Positions 1-9,215 of a stretch of 35,713 nucleotides of DNA are shown one piece after another. The notes under the pieces were generated by a model. The model worked only from the letters and a program-made list of their open reading frames with translations, was not told where the DNA came from and did no database searches. The stretch is from Gammaproteobacteria bacterium DTU037 (lineage in GTDB: Bacteria > Pseudomonadota > Gammaproteobacteria > Pseudomonadales > Pseudomonadaceae). The translations under genes and the position numbers were made by a program. The stretch is taken from assembly GCA_001513025.1 (NCBI GenBank), contig LFRZ01000107.1, positions 1 through 35,713 of the forward strand, in the 5' to 3' direction. Numbering within the stretch: the stretch's first letter is position 1; every line of letters starts with the position of its first letter.

Positions 1-111
1 GATTGCTGTGGTTGTTCTATAAGTGTTGCTAGGTTGGCCTGAGACTTACAGAATTGAGGCTACAACCCAGAGGCTTAGGAAAGCACAGGTTATATTTTTC
101 AAGTACATATA

Positions 112-178
112 AAAAGCCCAGATTAATTGCAGAGCCCAGCTTTATAGGATAGGGTCAGCTCAATCGATCTGGGCTTTT
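112..178. terminator. Long-loop bidirectional terminator downstream of the liuR unit
   Basis: Seen: a perfect 12-bp inverted repeat (112-123 against 167-178) with a 43-nt loop. It is flanked by A-runs on the left and T-runs on the right, so both strands give a stem followed by U residues. It lies about 40 bases beyond the stop of the minus-strand gene at 220-585 and probably ends that transcript. The loop carries a second copy of the 5' arm core GCCCAG (134-139), so the 3' arm could also pair with a nearer partner. Bases 1-111 contain no gene I can support. Confidence 0.6.
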
Positions 179-219
179 ATAGTTTTCAGATGCTGAAGTA
201 GCATCGATGATGCTAACGC

Positions 220-585
220 TTAGCTATCCGTTTCAATCACTTCTTGAGCTGCACGAAAAGCTTCACTTGCCGCTGGTACGCCTGCATAAACTGCACAGTG
301 CAAAATAGCTTCACTGATCTCCTCTGCTGTACAGCCATTATTGAGCGCACCACGGACATGCCCTTTAAGCTCGTGTGCGGCTTTTAAGGCGGTAAGTGCG
401 GCAATAGTAATTAGACTACGCTCTTTACGACTTAGCCCTTCACGCTCCCATACAGAGCCCCAGGCATGTTGGTTAATAAAGTCCTGTAACGGTTGGGTAA
501 ATACTGAGGTGTTTTCCATTGCACGATCAACAAAAGCATCCCCCATCACTTCACGGCGGACTTTATTAGCGGGTACCTTACTCAT
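220..585 (-). CDS. Carboxymuconolactone decarboxylase (CMD/PcaC-like) family protein
   Basis: A 121-residue protein of the CMD/AhpD superfamily, about the length of a stand-alone gamma-carboxymuconolactone decarboxylase. The segment around residues 43-82, from GSVWEREGLSRKERSL through HELKGHVRGALNNG, and the later YAGVPAA stretch are the conserved PcaC-type blocks. There is no CxxC pair, so peroxidase activity of the AhpD type is not expected. The start codon overlaps the stop of liuR (ATGA), and a strong AAGGAGG site lies in the last codons of liuR, so the two are translationally coupled. No other protocatechuate (pca) gene is in the window. A role in beta-ketoadipate metabolism is therefore doubtful, and a function tied to the liu pathway or its regulator is inferred only from position. 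Confidence 0.85.
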   Translation of the reverse strand: MSKVPANKVRREVMGDAFVDRAMENTSVFTQPLQDFINQHAWGSVWEREGLSRKERSLITIAALTALKAAHELKGHVRGALNNGCTAEEISEAILHCAVYAGVPAASEAFRAAQEVIETDS

Positions 586-992
586 AATCCCTCCTTAGCG
601 CTGGCTTTTTTAGTTTTCTCTAGCGCGCTTAGGCAACGCTCTTCAGCGGTATCCAACTCAATCTGCATTTGTTGAATATCTAAAATTTGTTGCTCGAGTT
701 GGACACGGCGCTCATTAATCATATCCAGCATAATATTAAGCTGGATATGATTGCCTGCTTGAGGGTCATATAATTCAATTAGAGTTTTGCATTCTGCTAA
801 GGAAAAACCTATACGTTTGCCACGCAGGATCAGCTTTAAAGCTACTCGATCTTTTGGATTATAAACACGCTCTTGGCCACGACGAGCAGGGTGGAGCATG
901 CCTTGTTCTTCATAGAAGCGAATCGCTCTCGTGGTAATATCCAGCTCGCTGGCTAGATCAGAAATACTATAGGTGCGTTGTGCTCTAGTCAT
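582..992 (-). CDS. liuR: MerR-family transcriptional regulator of leucine catabolism (LiuR)
   Basis: A 136-residue MerR-type regulator. Residues about 8-30 form the winged helix-turn-helix with the conserved TTRAIRFYEEQGML segment. Residues about 75-125 are a predicted dimerisation coiled coil. In proteobacteria this subgroup controls branched-chain amino acid and acyl-CoA degradation genes, and the adjacent complete liu set supports the name. The gene lies beyond the terminator of the liu operon (1013-1038) rather than at its head, as in the usual liuRABCDE order, so it is probably transcribed separately or by read-through. A half-site-like CGTAAAGG (complement of 1000-1007) lies just before the start and could also be its ribosome-binding site. 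Inducer and mode of action are not visible from sequence. Confidence 0.88.
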   Translation of the reverse strand: MTRAQRTYSISDLASELDITTRAIRFYEEQGMLHPARRGQERVYNPKDRVALKLILRGKRIGFSLAECKTLIELYDPQAGNHIQLNIMLDMINERRVQLEQQILDIQQMQIELDTAEERCLSALEKTKKASAKEGL

Positions 993-1012
993 TGATTGCC
1001 CTTTACGCAGAT

Positions 1013-1038
1013 AAAAAACGCGGAATTAGATTCCGCGT
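1013..1038 (-). terminator. Intrinsic terminator of the liu operon
   Basis: A perfect 9-bp stem (1018-1026 with 1030-1038, loop TAG) is followed on the minus strand by a run of six T (complement of 1013-1018). It sits 46 bases after the stop of the CoA-transferase beta subunit and 21 bases before liuR. It therefore separates the catabolic operon from its regulator. Confidence 0.85.
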
Positions 1039-1083
1039 AAAAGTATATAATAAACCAAATCAGTGATTATTTAGCGCAGCCAG

Positions 1084-1713
1084 TTAGGTGATGATTACAC
1101 AACCCGTAGCTTCCTGTAATTGCTCAAAGCTGACATCATCAGCCAGCTCGACCAGTTTCATACCTTCAGGCGTCACATCTAGAACACCTAAATCAGTAAT
1201 AATACGGTCGACAACACCGACACCGGTCAGCGGTAGGTCACAAGCTTTAAGGATTTTCTTATCGCCGCCACGGGCTGTGTGTTCCATTAGAATAACAACA
1301 CGCTTTACACCAGCGACTAAATCCATCGCGCCGCCCATACCTTTAACCATTTTTCCTGGAATCATCCAGTTGGCTAAGTCCCCTTGTTCTGAGACTTGCA
1401 TCGCGCCGAGAATAGACAAATTGATATGCCCACCACGAATCATGGCAAAGCTGGCAGCACTATCAAAAATACTACCGCCAGGTAGCGTGGTGATGGTTTG
1501 TTTACCTGCATTAATAAGGTCTGGGTCAATGGTCTCTTCGGTTGGGAATGGGCCGATACCTAATAAACCGTTTTCACTTTGCAGCCAAACATCCATACCT
1601 TCTGGAATATAGTTAGCCACTAAGGTTGGCAAACCAATGCCTAAGTTTACATAGAAGCCATCTTGCAGTTCTTGTGCGGCACGTTGTGCCATTTGTTCAC
1701 GAGTCCAAGCCAT
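1084..1713 (-). CDS. scoB: 3-oxoacid CoA-transferase, beta subunit
   Basis: A 209-residue class I CoA-transferase beta subunit. The motif [12 protein letters not shown] (residues about 46-57) carries the glutamate that forms the enzyme-CoA thioester in this family. The [12 protein letters not shown] segment in the middle is also typical. With the alpha subunit it should transfer CoA from succinyl-CoA (or another donor) to a 3-oxo acid. In this operon acetoacetate from HMG-CoA lyase is the obvious substrate, giving acetoacetyl-CoA for thiolysis. The start codon follows the alpha-subunit stop by two bases, with an AAGGAG site inside the alpha gene, so the subunits should be made in equal amounts. 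It is the last gene before the operon terminator. A dehydrocarnitine CoA-transferase role is a less likely alternative. Confidence 0.9.
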   Translation of the reverse strand: MAWTREQMAQRAAQELQDGFYVNLGIGLPTLVANYIPEGMDVWLQSENGLLGIGPFPTEETIDPDLINAGKQTITTLPGGSIFDSAASFAMIRGGHINLSILGAMQVSEQGDLANWMIPGKMVKGMGGAMDLVAGVKRVVILMEHTARGGDKKILKACDLPLTGVGVVDRIITDLGVLDVTPEGMKLVELADDVSFEQLQEATGCVIIT

Positions 1714-1715
1714 GA

Positions 1716-2411
1716 TCAGCTCCTTAATGTACGTTGTTCAATACGTTTTTCTGGATTAGCATTGACTACAATGCGTTGCACGTAGATGCCGGGTAAATGC
1801 ACATAGTCAGGATCGAATTCGCCAACTTCAACAATTTCTTCAACTTCAACAACGCATATCTTGGAGGCCATCGCTGCCAAAGGATTAAAGTTACGCGCAG
1901 TTTTATTAAACATAAGGTTGCCTGACTTATCAGCTTTCCAGGCTTTGACTAGGCCGATATCTGCAACTAATGAGCGCTCCATCACATACTGCTCACCATC
2001 AAATTCACGGGTTTCTTTGCCTTCTGCCACCAGCGTGCCATAACCTGTTTTAGTAAAAAAGGCAGGAATACCAGCGCCGCCAGCGCGTAGCTTTTCCGCG
2101 AGTGTGCCTTGTGGTGTGAACTCAAGCTCCAGCTCACCAGCGAGATATTGACGTTCAAACTCTTTGTTTTCGCCAACATAGGATGAAATCATTTTTTTGA
2201 TTTGACGGGTTTCGAGTAATTTACCCAGACCAAAGCCATCAACCCCTGCGTTATTACTGATAACAGTGAGTTCTTTTTTACCTGTAGCGCGTAATGCGTC
2301 AATCAGGGCTTCAGGGATACCGCATAAACCAAAACCACCGACGGCTAAGGTCATACCATTTTCGACGATTCCGTCGAGAGCCTCGGCGGCAGATGCATAT
2401 ATTTTATTCAT
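1716..2411 (-). CDS. scoA: 3-oxoacid CoA-transferase, alpha subunit
   Basis: A 231-residue alpha subunit when started at the ATG at 2411. An upstream in-frame start at 2447 would add 12 residues overlapping the liuE end and has no counterpart in the family. The N-terminal segment with [11 protein letters not shown] and the [14 protein letters not shown] stretch are the usual CoA-binding and family signatures. The start at 2411 is preceded by GAGAG at a suitable distance. The gene lies 14 bases after liuE, so acetoacetate released by HMG-CoA lyase would be activated by the product of the next two genes of the same transcript. Substrate choice is inferred from this position. Confidence 0.9.
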   Translation of the reverse strand: MNKIYASAAEALDGIVENGMTLAVGGFGLCGIPEALIDALRATGKKELTVISNNAGVDGFGLGKLLETRQIKKMISSYVGENKEFERQYLAGELELEFTPQGTLAEKLRAGGAGIPAFFTKTGYGTLVAEGKETREFDGEQYVMERSLVADIGLVKAWKADKSGNLMFNKTARNFNPLAAMASKICVVEVEEIVEVGEFDPDYVHLPGIYVQRIVVNANPEKRIEQRTLRS

Positions 2412-2425
2412 TTTTATCTCTCGTA

Positions 2426-3331
2426 TTAATGTGCAGAAGCATGCCAAGCGCGGGCGACTCGAGAGCCTGTTTCGCGACCTAATACAGCACTGATGGTTAA
2501 TCCTGCAGCAATGACTTTTTCTAGACTGACACCGGTGTGAATACCTAGACCTTTTAGCATATAGAGCACGTCTTCTGTAGCGACGTTACCGCTAGCGCCT
2601 TTAGCGTAAGGACAGCCGCCTAAACCAGCAACTGAGCTGTCAAACACAGCAATACCTTCAGATAGACTGGCGTAAATATTGGCTAAGGCCTGGCCATAGG
2701 TATCGTGGAAATGACCGGCTAGCTGAGCACGCGGTATATTTTTAGCCACTTCAGCAAAGAGTGCCGCAGCTTTATTGGGGGTACCAACACCAATGGTGTC
2801 GCCTAATGATATTTCGTAGCAGCCCATGTCATACAGGGCTTGAGCAACAGCACCTACTTGCTCAGGTGCAATCTCACCCTCATAAGGACAGCCTAGCACG
2901 CAGGATACATAACCACGCACGCGCACGCCATGTTGCTGAGCGGCTGCTAGTAGAGGCTCAAAACGTGTGAGGCTCTGGCTAATTGAGCAGTTTATGTTTT
3001 TTTGTGAGAAGGATTCAGATGCCGCAGCAAAGACGGCAACTTCTTTGACACCTGCTGCCAAGGCTGCTTCGAAGCCCTGCATATTGGGGGTGAGGGCAGC
3101 ATAGGTCACTGACTCTGCACGCTGAATCTGGGCAAAGACTTCAGCGCTACCGGCCATTTGTGGTACCCATTTGGGCGACACAAAACTTCCTGCCTCAATA
3201 GAGGACAAACCACTGTCGCTCAGTGCATTAATCAGCGCAACTTTATCGGCGATGCTGATGGGTTGTTTTTCGTTTTGTAGGCCATCACGCGGACCAACTT
3301 CAACTAAACGTACATGCGCAGGAAAACTCAT
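2426..3331 (-). CDS. liuE: Hydroxymethylglutaryl-CoA lyase
   Basis: A 301-residue HMG-CoA lyase that cleaves 3-hydroxy-3-methylglutaryl-CoA to acetyl-CoA and acetoacetate, the last step specific to leucine degradation. Visible active-site elements are GPRDGLQNE (metal-binding Asp16), GHFHD (metal-binding His207 and His209) and the glycine-rich loop [14 protein letters not shown] with catalytic Cys240. The length matches bacterial MvaB/LiuE proteins. I start it at the ATG at 3331, which shares one base with the liuD stop (TGATG) and has GGAGG upstream. A GTG at 3334 is possible and would add one residue. The overlap implies translational coupling to liuD. Confidence 0.94.
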   Translation of the reverse strand: MSFPAHVRLVEVGPRDGLQNEKQPISIADKVALINALSDSGLSSIEAGSFVSPKWVPQMAGSAEVFAQIQRAESVTYAALTPNMQGFEAALAAGVKEVAVFAAASESFSQKNINCSISQSLTRFEPLLAAAQQHGVRVRGYVSCVLGCPYEGEIAPEQVGAVAQALYDMGCYEISLGDTIGVGTPNKAAALFAEVAKNIPRAQLAGHFHDTYGQALANIYASLSEGIAVFDSSVAGLGGCPYAKGASGNVATEDVLYMLKGLGIHTGVSLEKVIAAGLTISAVLGRETGSRVARAWHASAH

Positions 3332-5286
3332 CACTCACCTCCATCAAGCTCAACGAGTACCATGCCATCCTTGACCATTTCACCTTCAGCGCAGAAGATG
3401 TTTTGTACGATACCTGCGTGCGGCGCAATAATGCTGTGTTCCATTTTCATCGCTTCTAACACCACCAGTGTTGCGCCTTGTACCACTGCTTGGCCTGGAG
3501 TGACTAAAATTTGTACAATATTGCCGTTCATTGGTGCGGTTAAACCGCCTTGTTGTTGTGAACTGGCGGCCGCTTGCGCAATAAAGTCGACTTCAGTGAC
3601 TGGGTGTAACTCGCCTTGCCACTCAAGGTATAAGGTCTGACCTATACGCAATGCAGGGTAGTGTTGGCTGATATGCGTGTCTTCAACAATTAATTGATCG
3701 TTAACCAACTTAGTATGGGTTAAGTCATCAGCGTAGAGCACAACTTTTTGTTGTTGTTCGCCTGTTTGTAAATTCAGCGTATAGAGTTGCGGTTGCGCAC
3801 TGCGCCACCCTGAAGCCAGCGCCCACTGTGAAGTCTGATCATCGTTACGGATACGCTTCTCTTGCGAAAGCGCCCATGCACGGCCTGCTAAATTCCAGAA
3901 TGCTGCGGGTAACTCACTTGGGGTGATAAAGAGATCTTTTTCGTGGCGTGGAATAAAGTCGGTATCCAGTTCTGCAGCAGCAAACGCTGGGTGAGCGAGG
4001 ATGCGACTTAAAAAAGCTAAGTTAGTACGCACGCCAGAGATATGAGTCTCAGCCAACATAGCTAATAAGCGTTGGCGCGCTTCTTCACGGTTTTCACCCC
4101 AAGCAATCAACTTACCAATCATTGGATCGTAGAAGGGGGAAATACTATCGCCTTCTTCAATCCCAGTATCCACGCGACGGCCTTCACCTGCAGCAGGTTC
4201 GCGGTATAGATTTAGGGTACCGGTAGAAGGTAGGAAGTCATTATCGGGATCTTCTGCATACAAGCGCACTTCAATGGCATGGCCATGCAGGGGGACTTGC
4301 GCTTGGGTGAGAGGCAGTTTTTCACCACGGGCAATACGGATTTGCCAAGCGACTAAGTCTTGTCCAGTAATCAACTCGGTAATCGGGTGCTCAACTTGCA
4401 GGCGGGTATTCATCTCCATAAAGAAGAACTCACCGCGCGCATCCAAAAGGAATTCAACTGTACCGGCGCCCACATAACCAATGGCTTGCGCCGCTTTTAC
4501 CGCCGCTTCACCCATAGTTTTGCGTAATTCTGGGCTGATGCCTGGCGCAGGTGCTTCTTCAACAACTTTTTGGTGACGACGTTGAATGGAGCAATCACGC
4601 TCATTGAGATAGACACAGTTACCGTGCATATCAGCAAAAATCTGGATCTCAACATGACGGGGTTTAAGTACGTATTTTTCCACCAGCATTTTTGGGTCGC
4701 CAAAGGCTGACTTGGATTCACGTTGTGCGGATTCTAAGGCGTCTTTCAGCTCAGATTCTTTTTCGACCACTTTCATGCCTTTACCGCCGCCGCCGGCGGT
4801 GGCTTTCAGCAGGACAGGGTAGCCGATATGTTCAGAGGCAATGCGGAAGGTTTCGTAGTCTTGTTCTTCGCCATGAAAGCCCGGCACCAGTGGCACACCG
4901 GCTTCTTCCATTAAAAATTTAGCTGCGGATTTACTGCCCATGGCAACAATAGCGCTGGCCGGTGGGCCTAAAAAGATTAAACCGGCATCTTCAATGGCTT
5001 GGGCAAAAGTGCTGTTTTCAGCTAAGAAGCCGTAACCTGGGTGAATCGCTTGGGCGCCAGTGGCTTTGGCTGCTTCAATGATTTTATCAATCAGCAGGTA
5101 GCTTTCTGCAGGTTTGGCACCACCTAAGTTGTAGCAAATATCCGCCATGCGGGCATGGCGCGCATGGCGGTCAACTTCACTGTGCACTGCTACGGTTTTT
5201 AAACCTAGTGCCTTAGCAGTTTTCATAATACGGCAAGCAATTTCACCGCGGTTGGCAATCAGTAGGGTATCAATGTGACGGTTCAT
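3331..5286 (-). CDS. liuD: Methylcrotonyl-CoA carboxylase, biotin-containing alpha subunit
   Basis: A 651-residue biotin carboxylase / biotin carboxyl carrier fusion. The N-terminal biotin carboxylase domain (about 1-450) has [10 protein letters not shown] and the ATP-grasp glycine loop near 162-171 ([10 protein letters not shown]). A linker domain follows, then the biotinyl domain with EAMKMEH; the biotinylated lysine is about residue 614. With LiuB it carboxylates 3-methylcrotonyl-CoA to 3-methylglutaconyl-CoA. Acetyl-CoA carboxylase AccC lacks the carrier domain. Propionyl- or geranyl-CoA carboxylase would be alternatives, but the flanking liuA, liuC and liuE favour methylcrotonyl-CoA. The ATG at 5286 overlaps the liuC stop by one base (TAATG) and has GGAG upstream; the in-frame start at 5304 is inside liuC and less likely. 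Confidence 0.94.
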   Translation of the reverse strand: MNRHIDTLLIANRGEIACRIMKTAKALGLKTVAVHSEVDRHARHARMADICYNLGGAKPAESYLLIDKIIEAAKATGAQAIHPGYGFLAENSTFAQAIEDAGLIFLGPPASAIVAMGSKSAAKFLMEEAGVPLVPGFHGEEQDYETFRIASEHIGYPVLLKATAGGGGKGMKVVEKESELKDALESAQRESKSAFGDPKMLVEKYVLKPRHVEIQIFADMHGNCVYLNERDCSIQRRHQKVVEEAPAPGISPELRKTMGEAAVKAAQAIGYVGAGTVEFLLDARGEFFFMEMNTRLQVEHPITELITGQDLVAWQIRIARGEKLPLTQAQVPLHGHAIEVRLYAEDPDNDFLPSTGTLNLYREPAAGEGRRVDTGIEEGDSISPFYDPMIGKLIAWGENREEARQRLLAMLAETHISGVRTNLAFLSRILAHPAFAAAELDTDFIPRHEKDLFITPSELPAAFWNLAGRAWALSQEKRIRNDDQTSQWALASGWRSAQPQLYTLNLQTGEQQQKVVLYADDLTHTKLVNDQLIVEDTHISQHYPALRIGQTLYLEWQGELHPVTEVDFIAQAAASSQQQGGLTAPMNGNIVQILVTPGQAVVQGATLVVLEAMKMEHSIIAPHAGIVQNIFCAEGEMVKDGMVLVELDGGE

Positions 5287-6080
5287 TAGCGTGTCTCCTG
5301 CCAAGAAGGTGAGCGTTTTTCGAAGAAGGAATTTAGACCTTCTTGCCCTTCAGGGCTGACGCGTAAAGCTGCGATGGTTTGTTCTGTTTTAGCGCGGGTC
5401 AGGGCATCAATTTTGCCTGCGCCGACGTCAATCAGTAGCGCTTTGCTAGCGGCCATGGCGTGTGGACTGTTCTGGCATAAGTTGGCCAGCCATTTTTCTG
5501 CCGCTGCATCTAAGTCTTCTGCAGGGTAGCTTTCACACAGCAGACCCAACTGGGTGGCCGTTGCACCACTAAAACGTTCTGCGCTCAGTGCATAACGCCG
5601 TGCTGCCCGCTGGCCTAAAGCTTTCACGACGAAAGGACTGATCACTGCGGGCGCTAAACCGATGCGTACTTCGGACAAGCAAAGCACTGCATCCGCAGCA
5701 CCAATTGCCATATCACAGCAGGCGATTAAACCCACGGCGCCACCAAAAGCCGCACCTTGCACCACAGCTAAAGTGGGCTGTGGTAGATGATAGAGTTTAT
5801 GCATCAGTTCACCGAGCTCATGGGAGTCGGCTAAGTTGGCGGCATAATCCAATTGTGCAGAGGCTTTCATCCAGCCTAAGTCGGCACCGGCGGAGAAATG
5901 TTTGCCGCGTCCACGTAAGACTAGAATGCGAATGTTTTGATCATTTTGGATCGTATCGAGTGCGTGAATTAACTCGCTGATCATACCGGCATTAAAAGCA
6001 TTATTTTTTTCTGCACGGTTTAACCAAAGAGTCGCAATGCCCTGCTCACCAGTTTCTAATTGTATTTCTTGATAAGCCAT
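5286..6080 (-). CDS. liuC: Methylglutaconyl-CoA hydratase (enoyl-CoA hydratase/isomerase family)
   Basis: A 264-residue crotonase-fold protein. The oxyanion-hole segments are HFSAGADLGWMK (about residues 61-72) and AAFGGAVGLIACCDMAIG (about 109-126). It should hydrate 3-methylglutaconyl-CoA to HMG-CoA, the step between the LiuBD carboxylase and the LiuE lyase. The crotonase fold alone does not fix the substrate; the assignment comes from its place inside a complete liuABCDE set. It begins 11 bases after the liuB stop with AAGGAAAG as ribosome-binding site and overlaps the start of liuD by one base. Confidence 0.9.
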   Translation of the reverse strand: MAYQEIQLETGEQGIATLWLNRAEKNNAFNAGMISELIHALDTIQNDQNIRILVLRGRGKHFSAGADLGWMKASAQLDYAANLADSHELGELMHKLYHLPQPTLAVVQGAAFGGAVGLIACCDMAIGAADAVLCLSEVRIGLAPAVISPFVVKALGQRAARRYALSAERFSGATATQLGLLCESYPAEDLDAAAEKWLANLCQNSPHAMAASKALLIDVGAGKIDALTRAKTEQTIAALRVSPEGQEGLNSFFEKRSPSWQETR

Positions 6081-6091
6081 GAGTGCTTTCC

Positions 6092-7699
6092 TTACATGCG
6101 GAATACGCCGAACGTGGTCGGCTCAATAGGTGCATTTAACGTTGCTGATAGCGCTAAACCCAATACGTCACGGGTTTGCGCCGGATCAATCACGCCGTCA
6201 TCCCACAAGCGAGCACTGGAGTAGTAAGGGTGACCTTGGTGTTCGTATTGCGCCAGAATAGGTTCTTTAATGGCCGCTTCTTCTTCGGCAGATAAACTAC
6301 CGCCAGCCCGTTCAACCTGCTCGCGTTTGACTTGGGCCAAAACGCCCGCAGCTTGTTCGCCACCCATCACGCCGATGCGCGCATTAGGCCACATCCATAA
6401 AAAGCGTGGATCGTAAGCACGGCCACACATACCGTAGTTACCGGCGCCGAAGCTGCCACCCACCAGCACAGTAAATTTAGGTACTTGGGCACAGGCGACA
6501 GCAGTCACTAATTTAGCGCCATGCTTAGCAATACCACCCTCTTCGTACTTTTTACCAACCATAAAACCAGTAATATTTTGCAGGAAAATCAATGGAATGC
6601 CGCGCTGGCAGGCCAATTCAATAAAGTGCGCACCTTTTTGCGCTGCTTCGGCGAATAAAATACCGTTGTTACCTAAAATCGCGACAGGGTAGCCATGGAG
6701 ATGGGCAAAGCCACAGACTAATGTGGTACCGAACAGGGCTTTAAATTCATCAAATTCACTGTTATCCACTAAGCGGGCAATGATTTCACGCACATCAATC
6801 GGCTGTTTAGCATCGGCGGGAATCAGGCCGTAGAGCTCTTGGGCGTCGTATAAAGGTGCTTGTACGGGGCGGGTTTGTAATTCACCCAGCTTTTTCCAAT
6901 TTAAATTGGACACACAACGGCGAGCAATGGCCAGTGCGTGATTATCATCTTCAGCGTAATGGTCAGCGACACCGGAAATACGGCAATGGGTATCAGCACC
7001 ACCTAATTCTTCTGCAGTCACAACTTCACCGGTGGCCGCTTTAACTAAAGGGGGGCCTGCTAAGAAGATGGTCGCTTGATCGCGCACCATAATGGTTTCA
7101 TCTGACATAGCCGGTACATAAGCACCGCCCGCGGTACAAGAACCCATCACCACGGCGATTTGTGGGATGCCTTGTGCACTCATATTGGCTTGGTTAAAAA
7201 AGATACGGCCAAAGTGTTCGCGGTCTGGGAAAACTTCATCTTGGTTGGGCAGGTTAGCACCACCTGAATCGACCAAGTAAATGCAGGGCAGACGGTTTTG
7301 CTGGGCAATGGTTTGCGCGCGCAGGTGTTTTTTAACCGTTAGCGGGTAGTAAGTGCCGCCTTTTACTGTGGCATCGTTAGCAATAATCATGCACTCGATA
7401 CCTTCTACGCGACCAATACCTGCAACCACACCGGCCGCAGCAATAGTATCAGCGTAGACCTCGTAAGCAGCTAAGGGAGAGAGCTCTAAAAAGGCTGAGC
7501 CGGTATCCAGTAGGGCATTAATACGGTCGCGTACTAAGAGTTTGCCACGTGATTCATGGCGTTGCTGCGCGGCTTGACCACCGCCTTGGCTGGTTGTGTT
7601 GAGTAACGCACGCAGGTCATCTACTTGCGCTTGCATCGCTTGTGCGTTGCTCGCAAATTCGGGGGAGCGGGTATTGATTTTAGTTTGCAAGGTGGCCAT
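6092..7699 (-). CDS. liuB: Methylcrotonyl-CoA carboxylase, carboxyltransferase beta subunit
   Basis: A 535-residue acyl-CoA carboxyltransferase with the two crotonase-like halves of the family. N-terminal half: [20 protein letters not shown] and [18 protein letters not shown]-terminal half: [15 protein letters not shown] and [38 protein letters not shown] is characteristic of the methylcrotonyl-CoA enzymes rather than propionyl-CoA carboxylase. It transfers carboxyl from LiuD-bound biotin to 3-methylcrotonyl-CoA. I start it at the ATG at 7699 (AGAGGAA upstream). The longer version from 7774 would add 25 residues translated through an intercistronic hairpin and looks spurious. Confidence 0.94.
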   Translation of the reverse strand: MATLQTKINTRSPEFASNAQAMQAQVDDLRALLNTTSQGGGQAAQQRHESRGKLLVRDRINALLDTGSAFLELSPLAAYEVYADTIAAAGVVAGIGRVEGIECMIIANDATVKGGTYYPLTVKKHLRAQTIAQQNRLPCIYLVDSGGANLPNQDEVFPDREHFGRIFFNQANMSAQGIPQIAVVMGSCTAGGAYVPAMSDETIMVRDQATIFLAGPPLVKAATGEVVTAEELGGADTHCRISGVADHYAEDDNHALAIARRCVSNLNWKKLGELQTRPVQAPLYDAQELYGLIPADAKQPIDVREIIARLVDNSEFDEFKALFGTTLVCGFAHLHGYPVAILGNNGILFAEAAQKGAHFIELACQRGIPLIFLQNITGFMVGKKYEEGGIAKHGAKLVTAVACAQVPKFTVLVGGSFGAGNYGMCGRAYDPRFLWMWPNARIGVMGGEQAAGVLAQVKREQVERAGGSLSAEEEAAIKEPILAQYEHQGHPYYSSARLWDDGVIDPAQTRDVLGLALSATLNAPIEPTTFGVFRM

Positions 7700-7730
7700 T
7701 GGCTGTTCCTCTACTGTTGTTATTGTTTTA

Positions 7731-7772
7731 GTGCCCCTTGACTTGACAGTATTGGCTACTTGCAAGGGGCGC
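7731..7772 (-). other. Intercistronic hairpin between liuA and liuB
   Basis: A 10-bp stem (7731-7740 with 7763-7772, one G-U) and a 22-nt loop lie in the 84-base gap after the liuA stop. No T-run follows on the minus strand, so it is not a normal terminator. A role in protecting the liuA 3' end or guiding mRNA processing is inferred. Confidence 0.45.
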
Positions 7773-7783
7773 ATAGAGAAGCG

Positions 7784-8947
7784 TTATTTGGTTTCGCGGA
7801 AGAGTTCACGACCAATCAACATACGGCGAATTTCACTGGTGCCTGCGCCAATTTCATAGAGCTTGGCATCGCGCAGTAGACGGCCGGCAGGGAATTCATT
7901 GATATAACCATTACCGCCCAAGATTTGGATGGCTTCTAGGGCCATTTTGGTTGCTATTTCTGCGGTATAGAGAATCACACCGGCTGAGTCTTTGCGGGTG
8001 GTTTCCGCACGATCGCAGGCATTGGCCACGGCGTATAAATAGGCGCGACTGGCGTTCATTTGTGAGTACATATCGGCGATCTTGCCTTGAATAAACTGGA
8101 ACTCACCAATACTTTTACCAAACTGCTTACGATCATGGATATAAGGTACAACCAGATCCATACAGGCTTGCATAATGCCCACAGGACCGCCAGCCAGCAC
8201 TACACGCTCGTAATCAAGACCACTCATCAGCACTTTAACGCCACCGTTGAGTTCGCCTAGGATGTTTTCTGCAGGCACTTCCACATCGTCGAAAAACAAC
8301 TCGCAGGTGTTGGAACCGCGCATACCGAGTTTGTCGAACTTAGTCCCACGGCTAAAGCCTTTTAAGTCGCGCTCAACGATAAATGCGGTAATACCGTGCG
8401 CACCTTTTTCGGCATCAGTTTTGGCATAAATCACATAGGTATTGGCGTCTGGACCGTTAGTGATCCACGTTTTACTGCCGTTGAGTACATAATGATCGCC
8501 TTTATGATCCGCGCGTAAGCGCATAGAGACCACATCCGAGCCAGCGTTAGGCTCACTCATGGCTAGGGCACCGACATGCTCACCAGAAATCAGTTTAGGT
8601 AAGTACTTAAGTTTTTGCTCGTGGCTACCGTTACGGTTGATTTGGTTTACGCAAAGGTTGGAGTGGGCACCGTAGGATAGGCCGACTGAGGCTGAGCCGC
8701 GGCTGATTTCTTCAATGGCAATCACGTGCTCTAAGTAGCCCATGCCGGCCCCGCCGTACGCTTCAGGCACAGTGATACCTAACAGTCCCATATCGCCAAA
8801 TTTACGCCACATATCCTCAGGAAAAAGATTGTCTTGATCGATTGCTTCGGCACGTGGCGCAATTTCGCTTTCAACAAAGCTGCGGATTTGATCGCGCAGC
8901 ATATCGGCAGTTTCACCAAGAGCGAAGTTCAGGCTGGAATATGTCAT
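7784..8947 (-). CDS. liuA: Isovaleryl-CoA dehydrogenase
   Basis: A 387-residue acyl-CoA dehydrogenase, the usual length for LiuA. The flavin- and substrate-binding signature [16 protein letters not shown] lies in the middle domain, and [17 protein letters not shown] follows. The segment [15 protein letters not shown] contains the glutamate that serves as catalytic base in isovaleryl-CoA dehydrogenases; straight-chain acyl-CoA dehydrogenases place it elsewhere. It oxidises isovaleryl-CoA to 3-methylcrotonyl-CoA and passes electrons to electron-transfer flavoprotein. I start it at the ATG at 8947, where family similarity begins. The in-frame extension to 8992 has no family support. It is the first gene of the operon and is preceded by the operator at 9092-9107. 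Confidence 0.94.
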   Translation of the reverse strand: MTYSSLNFALGETADMLRDQIRSFVESEIAPRAEAIDQDNLFPEDMWRKFGDMGLLGITVPEAYGGAGMGYLEHVIAIEEISRGSASVGLSYGAHSNLCVNQINRNGSHEQKLKYLPKLISGEHVGALAMSEPNAGSDVVSMRLRADHKGDHYVLNGSKTWITNGPDANTYVIYAKTDAEKGAHGITAFIVERDLKGFSRGTKFDKLGMRGSNTCELFFDDVEVPAENILGELNGGVKVLMSGLDYERVVLAGGPVGIMQACMDLVVPYIHDRKQFGKSIGEFQFIQGKIADMYSQMNASRAYLYAVANACDRAETTRKDSAGVILYTAEIATKMALEAIQILGGNGYINEFPAGRLLRDAKLYEIGAGTSEIRRMLIGRELFRETK

Positions 8948-8979
8948 CTGTAGGTACCTTTGATTTGGTTTTGTATTTT

Positions 8980-9081
8980 TTATAAGAGGCAAATCGCCCG
9001 CTTGTTATATTCAGTGTTATGCCAATTTAGTATTTTTAGGGTGTTTACATCGGCTTCAATTGCGTTGTATGTTGTAGTCAT
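8980..9081 (-). other. Possible 33-codon upstream ORF in the liuA leader
   Basis: An ATG at 9081 opens a 33-codon frame ending 32 bases before liuA, inside the stretch between the operator and liuA. AAGG lies eight bases before the ATG but is part of the operator element. It has four Leu codons but no cluster of them and no accompanying terminator. I cannot tell whether it is translated; it may be chance. Confidence 0.15.
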
Positions 9082-9091
9082 GGATCTGACC

Positions 9092-9107
9092 TTTACGTTA
9101 ACGTAAG
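9092..9107. promoter_or_regulatory. Probable LiuR operator in the liuA / acyl-CoA synthetase divergent region
   Basis: Seen: a 14-bp perfect palindrome TTACGTTAACGTAA at 9093-9106. It lies in the 268-base region between divergently transcribed liuA and the acyl-CoA synthetase gene. Known: LiuR-type MerR regulators in gammaproteobacteria are reported to bind palindromes of this kind; I recall the pattern but have not checked it. Read toward liuA, the element continues CGTTAACGTAAAGGT, which is repeated exactly before the ABC transporter operon (12908-12922). It could control both directions. Confidence 0.75.
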
Positions 9108-9215
9108 CCAACCATGGATTAGCTGTCAACATTAATCTTGAAAACAGGATAGGAAACAGCAAATTCAACTGAAGCAACCTCAATAACAAACATAAAATAT
9201 CGAGGGAATTTTACG

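Noticed and set aside
1-42. An open frame reading off the left edge on the plus strand with a Cys-rich end (DCCGCS) and a stop at 40-42.
   Set aside because: Only 13 codons are visible and there is no independent evidence of coding; it could be the tail of an upstream gene or chance.
1088-1612. A 174-codon plus-strand frame opposite the CoA-transferase beta subunit.
   Set aside because: It lies wholly within a well-recognised gene on the other strand and its translation resembles no family; it is a shadow frame.
7700-7774. N-terminal extension of liuB by 25 residues.
   Set aside because: It would be translated through a stable intercistronic hairpin; the ATG at 7699 has AGAGGAA upstream and matches the family start.
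8982-9189. A 69-codon minus-strand frame in the liuA promoter region.
   Set aside because: Its upstream half crosses the operator and any plausible promoter and has no family resemblance; only the short ATG-started tail at 8980-9081 is mentioned as a weak possibility.
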